Assembly: GCF_001556865.1 (NCBI RefSeq)
Contig: NZ_LSJY01000037.1
Location: 1 to 8,523 of the forward strand
DNA length: 8,523 nucleotides
DNA from: Sphingobium sp. CCH11-B1
GTDB taxonomy: Bacteria > Pseudomonadota > Alphaproteobacteria > Sphingomonadales > Sphingomonadaceae
Direction of reading: 5' to 3'
Shown here: positions 1 to 6,408 of the stretch, piece by piece
Numbering within the stretch: the first letter of the stretch is position 1
Layout: every line of letters begins with the position of its first letter
Position numbers and translations under genes: made by a program
Notes under the pieces: generated by a model
Database searches by the model: none
Seen by the model: the letters and a program-made list of their open reading frames with translations, nothing else
Told to the model about the DNA's origin: nothing

Positions 1-55
1 AAAGGGGGTCCCTCTTCGACGCCGATCGGGGGTCCCTTTTGAACGCCGTTTGACA
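1..55. mobile_element. Terminus of an IS21-family-like insertion sequence (end only)
   Basis: On the minus strand the boundary reads TGTCAAACGGCG, starting with the 5'-TG that IS21-family ends carry, and it is followed by short tandem repeats, also typical of IS21 tips. The protein homology of the flanking methyltransferase/helicase gene stops exactly at this boundary (after the residues QFISS). No transposase (istA/istB) sequence is in the window, so the family call rests on the tip structure and on general resemblance to IS21 ends in this bacterial group. The exact junction at base 55 is inferred, and the target duplication cannot be seen because the other end is missing. Confidence 0.6.
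4..51. repeat. Two 24-bp tandem repeats in the IS end
   Basis: Bases 4-27 and 28-51 are tandem units that both begin GGGGGTCCCT and share an ACGCCG block; 19 of 24 positions match. Multiple terminal repeats of about this size are the presumed transposase-binding sites at IS21-family ends. Confidence 0.75.
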
Positions 56-2014
56 GCTGGAGATGAATTGCTCGCGATTGGCGAACGCCGTCTCCGGTCC
101 CCAGAGCCCGAGCCGCACGGCATAGGCAAGGTTGTTGACCTCGGACGCCCCCGTCGCAGAGGCGTAGAGGATCCGCGCGGCGGGCAGATGGTTCTGGAGC
201 CGAACGCCGCTGATGCCCTGTTGCGATCCCTCCTTGGCTCCGAGTGCGCCCTCGCCTCCTGCGACACCGCCCATCTCGTGCGCTTCGTCGAAGGCGATGA
301 CGCCGTCGAAATCGGCGCCGGCCCAGTCGATGATCTGCTTCAGCCGGCTATGTTCCCCGCGCATCGATCGAAGGGTCGGATAGGTGACCAGAAGGACGCC
401 CTGGTCAAGCCTGATGGGTTCGTCGATCTTCCAGTTCGATATGGGCTGAATGTCACCGGCGAGCCCGCCGAGGGCCGTCCAATCACGGCGAGCATCTTCG
501 AGGAGGGGCGCGTTCTTGGTGACCCAGATATTGCGACGCCGCCCCTGAAGCCAGTTGTCAAGAATGGCGGCCGCGATTTGGCGACCCTTGCCTGCCCCGG
601 TTCCGTCCCCGAGGAAGAAACCCTTTCGGTAGCCGCGGCCCTCCTCCGAGATAACGAGGCCGACACCATCCTTGTCCGGTGCGAAGCGCCCAGGGATCGT
701 CTGAGCCCAGGCATGGCCGGCGTAAACGACGGTTTCGAGCTGGGAGGCCGAGAGCAAACGCTCTGTGACAGTCCGCTCCGGCAGCGAAGGGACGTAATCG
801 GGGATCGGCGCTGGGATTGATCCCATGGCAACGGATTCGACGAGCGCAGTCGGGTGTTCGCCGGCTTTGTCGAAAACCAGGCGGCTTGGCCGATAGGGCA
901 GATAGACGCCGGTCTGTTCGAGCAGCGGCGCCGGGGTTTCGAGCCTGGTGTAAGCAACCGGCAAGACATGGTTGCGCACGGCAGCGTGAAAGGCCCGGGG
1001 CATGGGCTTGGCGCTTTTGACCGCTCTGAAGAGCGAGATGCCTCCGCCCCGCTTCGGCGCGGGTGCCGGCTGATCTGCGACAAGGGACAGGCGAGGTGTC
1101 ACGGTGAGAACGTCGAGCAGTTCCGCGATTGATCCACCCTGGATGACTTCTGGTGCGAGCCTGCCGGCGACCTTGTCGATGACGAAGATTCGCACGTCGA
1201 TAGACGTGCCGTGTTTGAGATAGCAGCCTTCAAGTCGAACAGAGGCTTGCACTGTCGATCCGCGAAGGACGGTCTCGTAGTGGTCGCGCATTCGGGTGGT
1301 CGGTCCGAACCAGTCGGGCATGATGGCAACGAGGCGGCCCCCAGTCTGCAATCGGCGAAGTGCAGCCTGAAGATGCCGAACGGCCGCAAGATCATCGACG
1401 CCGCGGCCGAGCGACCGCGAAAACGGCGGATTCATGAGGATCAGGGAAGGACGCGGTGCGTCGCCAAGAGCAGCATCAAGAATCGCCCCATCATGGCCGG
1501 TGATCGTTGCGCCGGGGAAAACGCCGTGCAGGCGATCGCGGCGGATCGGATCGAGCTCGTTGAGATGCAGCGATCGATGAGCCCCAAGCTGTGCAACGAG
1601 CAAACCGTTGCCGGCGCTGGGCTCGAGAATGACATCATCCTGCCGGACATCTGCGAGCAGAATCGCGACGGCCGCAATGTCGACAGGAGTCGAGAATTGC
1701 TGCCATTCGATCTGGTCTTCGCTCCGCACGGTCTGAGTGGGGAGGCGCTGCGCGAGGTCAATCCGCGCGGCGACATCGGCGAGGCTGGCCAGAGGCGCCA
1801 ATGATCCACGGAGATGAAGGGCGAGTGCGTGCTCTAGCACCTCGAAGCTTGAGCGCTGCGTCCAGCGTCCTTCGGCATCGGTTCCGCCGAACGCCTGCAC
1901 CATCGCCCGATTGAGATGTTGACGGGTGACCGGCTCGCCTGACGCCAGTTGGGATAGAAGGATGTGCGCAGCGGCACGGTCGCCGCGCTCGGCGGTCTGA
2001 AAAAGGTCGGTCAT
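56..2014 (-). CDS. N6-adenine methyltransferase / strawberry-notch-like helicase, 5' part, interrupted by IS
   Basis: The start ATG at 2014 has an AGGAGA ribosome site 7 nt upstream. The reading frame runs unbroken for about 653 native residues and stays open through the IS end to base 2. Residues 128-198 form a class I SAM-dependent methyltransferase core: EPSAGNG (131-137) is the SAM-binding motif and NPPF (195-198) the catalytic motif of N6-adenine methylases. From about residue 400 an SF2-type ATPase domain follows, with a Walker A motif GDGTGAGKG (469-477), DEAH (576-579) and a YASATG motif III. This order matches the large plasmid and phage proteins with a methylase domain fused to a Sno ATPase, which are usually roughly twice this length. 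The C-terminal helicase lobe is missing, so this copy is probably inactive as a helicase; the methylase domain could still fold. It lies 75 bp downstream of the Toprim gene, probably in one operon. A role in DNA modification or plasmid establishment is inference. Confidence 0.88.
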
Positions 2015-2089
2015 TTGGGAATCTCCTGCGCGGCTGCATCTGTCGCAGCGACACACCCTCGATCCCCCTCCCCTCTCTCCGCCCCGGGA

Positions 2090-2935
2090 TCAGGTCCGGC
2101 AGTGCGCGTCGAGGAACTTTGCCCAATCCTTGAAAGCCGGCGGCGGCGGGTCGCGGCGGATGATGAGCCCGGGACGGGCATATTTCGCTTCGGCGGACGC
2201 CGCGGCGCGACGCCCTTCTGGATCATTGTCCTCTGCGATCAGCAGGGTCGTAATGCCGGGTGGAATGACCAGTTGATCGAGCCGCCTGGCGCCAAGTGAG
2301 GCCCAGCAGGGGATGTCCTTGATGCGGGTGTAGGCGCCGGCAGTCTCGAAACCTTCGGCGATCGCCAGCGTCTCGCCCCCTGCCCGGCCCCGCCATGCGC
2401 CTGTCCCAGGCACGCCGAGCATGACTTTTCGGAGGCACTTCGCTGTCGCAGGGTCGAGAAAGTTGCGCTGGATCGCGACGAGCTGCCGGATCTCGCGAAC
2501 AGCAATCAGCAAAGCCGGTCGATAAACGGTTTTCGGCTTCGGGAGGTATGGGCAGCGCGAATGGAAGCGCACGTCGGCAGGCGCTGGCAACAAGTTGCGT
2601 CGCTCAAGATAGCGCTCGGCCAGCGTCCCTTTGACGCCAACGGCCTGCTCCCAGATGCGCGAGACATTGGCGCTGCCTTGCGGTCGATCCTGTTCCGGTA
2701 TTGCATAATGTTGGCCGGTTCGAACCCGACGCAATTCCCGCAGAACATCATCGCGTGCGCAACCCGCGAAGCACGTCACCAGAATGCCGCGGTCACCTTG
2801 GCGGATCGAAAGACTTGGATCGTTGTCGCCATGTGCCGGGCAACGGGCCATAGCCCTGTAGCCGGTCCAGGTGCCGCCAAGAGCGCCTACGAGGTCAACA
2901 AGTTCCTGGGTCGGTCGTTTGGCCGTGAGTGGCAT
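2090..2935 (-). CDS. Zinc-finger/Toprim-domain protein (primase-like)
   Basis: This 281-residue protein starts at an ATG with an AGGAGG ribosome site 8 nt upstream. An N-terminal zinc finger resembling the primase CHC2 type is visible as C32-x2-H35 and C55-x3-C59, around the CPAHGDNDPSLSI block. The Toprim catalytic signature is in the C-terminal half: the conserved acid in IAEGFE (E194) and the DxD pair in AEDNDPEG (D236, D238). These are the metal-binding acids of DnaG-type primases and topoisomerases. The protein lacks a helicase domain and the full DnaG RNA-polymerase fold, as is common in short plasmid and prophage Toprim_3 proteins. It lies between repA and the methylase/helicase gene on the same strand. 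It may prime plasmid DNA synthesis or act during conjugative entry, but that is inference. Confidence 0.88.
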   Translation of the reverse strand: MPLTAKRPTQELVDLVGALGGTWTGYRAMARCPAHGDNDPSLSIRQGDRGILVTCFAGCARDDVLRELRRVRTGQHYAIPEQDRPQGSANVSRIWEQAVGVKGTLAERYLERRNLLPAPADVRFHSRCPYLPKPKTVYRPALLIAVREIRQLVAIQRNFLDPATAKCLRKVMLGVPGTGAWRGRAGGETLAIAEGFETAGAYTRIKDIPCWASLGARRLDQLVIPPGITTLLIAEDNDPEGRRAAASAEAKYARPGLIIRRDPPPPAFKDWAKFLDAHCRT

Positions 2936-3096
2936 AGGACTACCTCCTGCTCGGTAGCCACATCCCCCCTTCCCTCTTTCAGCGCATGGCGCTGTGACCC
3001 GGACCTATCAACGATGAGGGTCGGCGCGCTCACGTTGATCGCTTCATCGGGCACGACTCGGGCTCGTTCGCAGGCGACGAACGGCTCGGACATCAT
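2887..3096 (-). CDS. Possible small ORF between repA and the Toprim gene (weak)
   Basis: A 69-codon frame begins with ATGATG 3 nt after the repA stop and runs 49 bp into the Toprim gene in another frame. Its first half has about 73% G/C at third positions by hand count, as real genes here do, and it could be translated by re-initiation after repA. Against it: no ribosome site, no recognisable domain, and its start codons lie inside an iteron-like repeat. It could equally be untranslated leader for the Toprim gene. Confidence 0.2.
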   Translation of the reverse strand: MMSEPFVACERARVVPDEAINVSAPTLIVDRSGSQRHALKEGRGDVATEQEVVLCHSRPNDRPRNLLTS

Positions 3097-3100
3097 CGGT
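3081..3100 (+). repeat. Iteron-like copy at the repA stop codon
   Basis: Bases 3081-3100 match the origin iteron at 4841-4860 at 19 of 20 positions (C for G at 3091). The copy sits directly against the repA TGA, 1.7 kb from the main iteron array and in the same orientation. Confidence 0.7.
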
Positions 3101-4404
3101 CAATCGTCAGGCCGGTTCTTCCGCCGATCCGCATATTTGATCACGAAGGCCTCCCAGAGCCGCATCCATTCGGTGTCGGTCCGGGGCCTCTTGATATCGG
3201 CGAATCCCTTGCGGAATGCGTTGGCCATATCGTCGACTGACCAAGGATGGCCCTTAGTGAGACCGACACTCCGAAACGCCTGTTCGCGGTCGCCATAGGA
3301 AAGCGTTCCCGGCGGGAATGCGTGAAGCGGTTCGTCTGATTTCGCTGCGGGTTTCGTTGCCTGCGGAACGGTGCGAACCGATGATCTCGGTGCCGTTTCG
3401 ACGCCTGGCGCCCCAACAAGTCGCAAATGGGGTCCGACCAATTTACGCTCCATCGGCGCTGGAGACGGATGAAGGACCACCTTCCTGCCGGAGAGATCGA
3501 CGTTCGCGTTGGGATAAACCGCCGAGACGAGCTGCATCGTCTCCCGCACCGTTTGACGAAAGCGCTTGCTGTCAGCCTCGTTGCCGAGGTGCTTTGCCAG
3601 TTGATCCCAAGAAATGATCTGCCCCTTGTCGGAGCCGATCCGTGGGAGGCGATAGGCAAGATAGGTATAGAGATCGAGCGCCGTTGGCGTCCCTTTAAGC
3701 TCCCGGATCGCTACTTCGTTTAATGGGACAGCGTGCTCGATAAGGTGACTGTAGAAGACCTCCGACATACGGATTTCCCGCGCGAAGGTGCCGTTCTTGT
3801 CGAGTGAACCAGCATATTCATTTGAGATCTTCACATCGCGGACCGCAAAGGCGTTGTCGTCCGTTTCGGTGCCATCCCAGCGAATCTGCCACTCGCACGC
3901 CAGCAAGCGGTCGACCTGTTCGCGCATCAGATTTGCGGTGCCACGGGGGCCATAGGACACCGTTTGATAGCCAAGCCGCCGCATCCATTCCGTGAAGTTG
4001 CGGCCGAGATAGACGTCGCGCGAACGCTTCATTACCGCCTGTGAAAGCAGATAGATGAGCGCAACCCTGGGATAGGCCCCATATGGAACACCCAGGCTTC
4101 TCATGACCGACTTGCCATCGATATTTTGAAGAACCGGCCGAGGGTTGATTGCCAGCGCGTACTTGCCGTCTTCCCGGATAATCGGGAGCGTGTCGTCCTT
4201 CGGGCGCTTGGTCGGGAGCGACATGGCGCAAAGCGCGGAATGGAGAAATGCCGGGACAGGCTCTTCGTCGTGGACTCGCAGGAAGGCGTCGAGCGTCAAT
4301 TGGGTTCCGGCAGTGGAGGCAAGCTTCCGGACATTCTCTGCACCGCCATCGATCATGGCGAGTGCATATTGGTGCCCAATCGGCCTATGCTGATCTCCGT
4401 TCAT
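3100..4404 (-). CDS. repA: Plasmid replication initiator RepA (RepA_C family)
   Basis: This 434-residue protein resembles plasmid initiators of the RepA_C family. The recognisable stretch runs from about residue 105 to 290 and includes NFTEWMRRLGYQTVSYGPRG (136-155), with the basic and aromatic residues expected of a DNA-binding winged-helix region, followed by a second helical block around TALDLYTYLAYRLPR (241-255). A linker rich in Pro, Ala and Thr (about 333-360) separates this from a C-terminal helical extension (about 365-434) that I do not recognise. The ATG at 4404 has a purine-rich GGGCGGAA just upstream; nearby later ATGs would delete conserved sequence. The gene diverges from parA across the iteron-bearing gap, as expected for an iteron-binding initiator that acts with host DnaA to open the origin. 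It is not RepC of a RepABC system, because repA lies apart from parA-parB on the opposite strand. Confidence 0.9.
   Translation of the reverse strand: MNGDQHRPIGHQYALAMIDGGAENVRKLASTAGTQLTLDAFLRVHDEEPVPAFLHSALCAMSLPTKRPKDDTLPIIREDGKYALAINPRPVLQNIDGKSVMRSLGVPYGAYPRVALIYLLSQAVMKRSRDVYLGRNFTEWMRRLGYQTVSYGPRGTANLMREQVDRLLACEWQIRWDGTETDDNAFAVRDVKISNEYAGSLDKNGTFAREIRMSEVFYSHLIEHAVPLNEVAIRELKGTPTALDLYTYLAYRLPRIGSDKGQIISWDQLAKHLGNEADSKRFRQTVRETMQLVSAVYPNANVDLSGRKVVLHPSPAPMERKLVGPHLRLVGAPGVETAPRSSVRTVPQATKPAAKSDEPLHAFPPGTLSYGDREQAFRSVGLTKGHPWSVDDMANAFRKGFADIKRPRTDTEWMRLWEAFVIKYADRRKNRPDD
3377..3394 (-). repeat. Perfect iteron copy inside repA
   Basis: Read on the minus strand this is GGCACCGAGATCATCGGT, identical over 18 bp to the inverted iteron at 4524-4541 and nearly identical to the direct iterons. 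It encodes roughly TAPRSSV in the interdomain linker of RepA, where sequence is little constrained. Confidence 0.85.
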
Positions 4405-4416
4405 TGTTCCGCCCTT

Positions 4417-4432
4417 CCCCGAATCTCCGGGG
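4417..4432 (-). promoter_or_regulatory. Short hairpin in the repA leader
   Basis: Arms CCCCG (4417-4421) and CGGGG (4428-4432) with a 6-nt loop lie 13 nt upstream of the repA start. In the mRNA this could limit access to the ribosome site. It is short and could be chance. Confidence 0.3.
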
Positions 4433-4450
4433 TCTGTGATGGCGCTGTCT

Positions 4451-4483
4451 CAACAGGTTTGGGTTTCGAAATCAACCCTGTTG
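4451..4483. promoter_or_regulatory. Inverted repeat upstream of repA, possible autoregulatory operator
   Basis: Arms CAACAGG (4451-4457) and CCTGTTG (4477-4483) flank an inner GGGTT/AACCC pairing around TTCGAA. Located 47-79 bp before the repA start, it is placed where a repA promoter or operator would be. I could not identify a convincing -35/-10 pair. Confidence 0.4.
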
Positions 4484-4523
4484 GCAGTTTTGGCGGGAAA
4501 TCAGGGGTGAGAGTTGCAATTCG

Positions 4524-4541
4524 ACCGATGATCTCGGTGCC
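4524..4541 (-). repeat. Inverted iteron on the repA side of the origin
   Basis: The minus-strand sequence GGCACCGAGATCATCGGT is the same motif as the direct iterons but in the opposite orientation, 120 bp upstream of the repA start. RepA bound here could repress its own transcription as well as take part in origin pairing. Confidence 0.85.
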
Positions 4542-4568
4542 GCTTTTGCCGAATCGCCCCTTCCCACT

Positions 4569-4589
4569 TTCAAAAATCGAAATTTTGAA
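4569..4589. repeat. AT-rich inverted repeat in the origin
   Basis: Arms TTCAAAA (4569-4575) and TTTTGAA (4583-4589) flank a 7-nt loop. It lies in the most AT-rich part of the gap and may be part of the unwinding element. Confidence 0.5.
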
Positions 4590-4590
4590 G

Positions 4591-4606
4591 CCGATTCGCG
4601 AATCGG
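4591..4606. repeat. 16-bp perfect palindrome with two GANTC sites
   Basis: CCGATTCGCGAATCGG is its own reverse complement. It begins 1 nt after the AT-rich inverted repeat and holds GATTC and GAATC, the alphaproteobacterial CcrM methylation target. It is a possible protein-binding or methylation-sensing site. Confidence 0.6.
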
Positions 4607-4634
4607 ATTGATTCAGGGATTCATGTAATAGGTA

Positions 4635-4718
4635 TGCGCTCCGAGATCATCGGTCTGTTGGCACCGAGATCATTGGTAGGACGCACCGAGATCATCGGAA
4701 GGTACTGAGATCATCGGT
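4635..4718 (+). repeat. Iteron array, four direct copies
   Basis: Copies of the core GAGATCATCGGT start at 4643, 4666, 4688 and 4707 (spacings 23, 22 and 19 bp, about two helical turns). The second has ATTGG for ATCGG and the third ends in A instead of T. Preceding bases vary between CACC, CTCC and TACT. These are the presumed RepA binding sites. Confidence 0.9.
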
Positions 4719-4720
4719 AT

Positions 4721-4729
4721 TTATCCACA
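4721..4729 (+). promoter_or_regulatory. DnaA box
   Basis: TTATCCACA matches the consensus DnaA box exactly and lies 2 nt after the fourth iteron, the usual arrangement for an origin where the initiator and host DnaA act together. Confidence 0.8.
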
Positions 4730-4778
4730 GGGCATCGCTCGGTGCAGCCGGACGCAGCAAGTTTTCGAAAAGCTTGCA

Positions 4779-4860
4779 CCGACTCGGAGATCATCGGTGC
4801 GCCTCTACCAGGGCGCATTGGCATTACCTTGAAATCCGAAACGGCTCGGAGATCATCGGT
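4779..4860 (+). repeat. Two further direct iterons near parA
   Basis: Cores start at 4787 and 4849, each preceded by CTCG, forming a subtype distinct from the CACC-preceded copies. They are spaced 80 and 62 bp from their predecessors, so they are separate from the tight array. They lie upstream of parA and may also affect its transcription. Confidence 0.85.
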
Positions 4861-4887
4861 AAAGTTGTAAGTTCGATGGCCAAATCG

Positions 4888-4916
4888 TTGCTCGAAACTG
4901 CCAACGTCGCTATTGT
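4888..4916 (+). promoter_or_regulatory. Candidate parA promoter
   Basis: TTGCTC (4888-4893) and TATTGT (4911-4916) are separated by 17 bp and lie 31 bp upstream of the parA start. The match to the sigma-70 consensus is weak (3/6 and 4/6). Confidence 0.3.
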
Positions 4917-4934
4917 GGGCCATCAAACCCACAA
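4913..4934. promoter_or_regulatory. Inverted repeat before parA, possible operator
   Basis: Arms TTGTGGG (4913-4919) and CCCACAA (4928-4934) flank an 8-nt loop, end 12 nt before the parA start and overlap the candidate -10. ParA proteins with an N-terminal DNA-binding domain commonly repress their own operon from such a site; that role is inferred. Confidence 0.5.
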
Positions 4935-4946
4935 AAGCGGAATCTC

Positions 4947-6149
4947 ATGGCCACTGATCCCACAACTGTCCCCGCCGATGACCTTCTGGAAGGTGGCCTG
5001 GATGTGCTTCACCGTAAAGCGCTCACGATCCTCAAGCGGATCCGCGACAGCGCGGTCGATCCAGAGACAGGGCAGAAGCGAGCCCCCACCTTCCCTATCT
5101 CCAAGGCTGCATCACTTGTCGGACGCACCGCGTCGGCGATCCGAGAAGCTGAACGCGACGGGCGTTTGCCGGAGCGTGGGCGGACGGCTTCCGGTCATCG
5201 CGTCCAATATACGCTCGAAGAACTCGATCATATGCGTGAGGTGTTCGGAACGCGTCCGTGGCGCAGCCCGGAAGATCCACCCGCCATTCTCTCGGTCTGC
5301 AATTTCAAGGGCGGTGTCGGCAAGTCCACGATCGCGCTGCACCTGGCTCAGCACTTCGCGATCAACGGCTATCGTGTGCTGTTTATCGACTGCGACAGCC
5401 AAGCTTCATCGACAATGATGTTCGGCTACCGACCAGACGTCGATCTGGAGGAGGACGACACGCTCTATGGGCATTTCCATAACCCGGAATTGCTGGGTGT
5501 GCGAAAGATCATTCGGAAGACCCACTTCCATGGGCTCGATCTGATCCCTGCGAATTTGCGGCTCTACAATCTCGAATACGAGATCGCCGGCTACCTCGCG
5601 CGCAATCAGAACCTGAACATCATCGACCTGATCGCCGAGGCCATCGACTCGGTGGTAGAAGATTACGATGTGGTGATCATGGATCCGCCTCCAGCACTCG
5701 GCATGGTCTCCATGGCGGTCCTTCAAGCAGCCAATGCGATGGTGATCCCCGTGCCGCCAAGCCTGGTCGACTTCGCATCGACGGTGTCGTTTATCGACAT
5801 GGCGAAGACCACGATGAAGCAGCTCGAGCAGCTCGCGGGGAGGGGGCGCCCGGCTTACAATTTCATCCGTCTCGTCGGCAGCCGGGTCGACGACAGCAAG
5901 TCGATGCATCGTGAGATACTTTCGATGATGCGGAGCGTTTTCGGAGGCTCAATGTCTTCTTCGGTGATGGTCACCAGTGCGGAGATCGACAATGCCAGCT
6001 CGCGGATGAAGACGGTCTTTGAACTGGAAAAGCCCGTCACTTCGCACGAGGTTTACAACCGGTGCATGAGGCATCTGAATGAGGTTTGCCGAGACATCGA
6101 AGAAGACGTTTTGCGGACCTGGCCGAGCCGGGCAGGGGGGCAGCTTTGA
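4947..6149 (+). CDS. parA: Plasmid partition ATPase ParA
   Basis: This 400-residue protein is a Walker-type ParA of the long (type Ia) kind. Residues 48-100 form a winged or MerR-like helix-turn-helix region (FPISKAASLVGRTASAIREA then RRT-like wing and TLEELDHMREVFG), the domain that lets these ParAs repress their own promoter. The deviant Walker A motif is KGGVGKST (121-128) with both signature lysines, followed by the A' motif LFIDCDSQAS (145-154) and Walker B DVVIMDPPP (241-249). ATP-bound ParA binds nucleoid DNA and is released by ParB, moving plasmid copies apart. It resembles RepA of RepABC modules but has no repC downstream. The ATG at 4947 has a modest AGCGGA upstream. parS-like palindromes start 4 nt after the stop, and parB follows on the same strand. 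Confidence 0.95.
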   Translation: MATDPTTVPADDLLEGGLDVLHRKALTILKRIRDSAVDPETGQKRAPTFPISKAASLVGRTASAIREAERDGRLPERGRTASGHRVQYTLEELDHMREVFGTRPWRSPEDPPAILSVCNFKGGVGKSTIALHLAQHFAINGYRVLFIDCDSQASSTMMFGYRPDVDLEEDDTLYGHFHNPELLGVRKIIRKTHFHGLDLIPANLRLYNLEYEIAGYLARNQNLNIIDLIAEAIDSVVEDYDVVIMDPPPALGMVSMAVLQAANAMVIPVPPSLVDFASTVSFIDMAKTTMKQLEQLAGRGRPAYNFIRLVGSRVDDSKSMHREILSMMRSVFGGSMSSSVMVTSAEIDNASSRMKTVFELEKPVTSHEVYNRCMRHLNEVCRDIEEDVLRTWPSRAGGQL

Positions 6150-6152
6150 GCA

Positions 6153-6174
6153 GCAGTTGCCACGTGGCAACTGC
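6153..6174. repeat. parS-like palindrome 1
   Basis: The 16-bp core GTTGCCACGTGGCAAC (6156-6171) extends to a perfect 22-bp palindrome and begins 4 nt after the parA stop. It is the longest of three copies and the likely strongest ParB loading site. Confidence 0.8.
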
Positions 6175-6225
6175 GGGCAATTGTTCGCCGTCTATGGGGC
6201 TGAAATCTGCTAAGAATGATGCGTT

Positions 6226-6241
6226 GTTGCCACGTGGCAAC
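6226..6241. repeat. parS-like palindrome 2
   Basis: An exact copy of GTTGCCACGTGGCAAC, 70 bp from the first, with no symmetry beyond the core. Confidence 0.8.
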
Positions 6242-6255
6242 CGAGCAAGGAAAGC

Positions 6256-6265
6256 GTTTATAAAC
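6256..6265. promoter_or_regulatory. AT-rich palindrome, possible part of a parB promoter
   Basis: GTTTATAAAC is self-complementary and contains TATAAA, which could act as a -10, but no -35 lies at the right distance. It could be a chance palindrome. Confidence 0.2.
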
Positions 6266-6338
6266 AGTATCATGAGCCAAATTCCAGGATCAGTTTTCCC
6301 TCAGAAAAGGGGAGCCGAAGGCGAGGCGAATTTCGGTT

Positions 6339-6356
6339 TGTTGCCACGTGGCAACA
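6339..6356. repeat. parS-like palindrome 3
   Basis: TGTTGCCACGTGGCAACA, an 18-bp perfect palindrome, is the third exact copy of the 16-bp core, 114 bp after the second and 53 bp before parB. Confidence 0.8.
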
Positions 6357-6408
6357 GACCAACAAATCGGGTCTCCAAGATGCCGGAAATTCGAGTAGGA
6401 GCGAGCCG

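Larger units (their letters stand above)
4405..4946. other. Probable replication origin (oriV)
   Basis: This 542-bp gap between the divergent repA and parA genes contains no convincing gene. It holds seven iteron copies, a consensus DnaA box, an AT-richer stretch around 4561-4630 with two adjacent palindromic elements, and eight GANTC sites. Inverted repeats lie next to both gene starts. This is the classic content of an iteron-controlled theta origin. The exact opening site is not determinable from sequence alone; the 4561-4630 stretch is the best candidate. Confidence 0.8.

Noticed and set aside
50..1804. Long open frames on the plus strand opposite the methylase/helicase gene
   Set aside because: They lie exactly antisense, codon on codon, to a gene with clear motifs; high-GC coding sequence commonly leaves such frames open.
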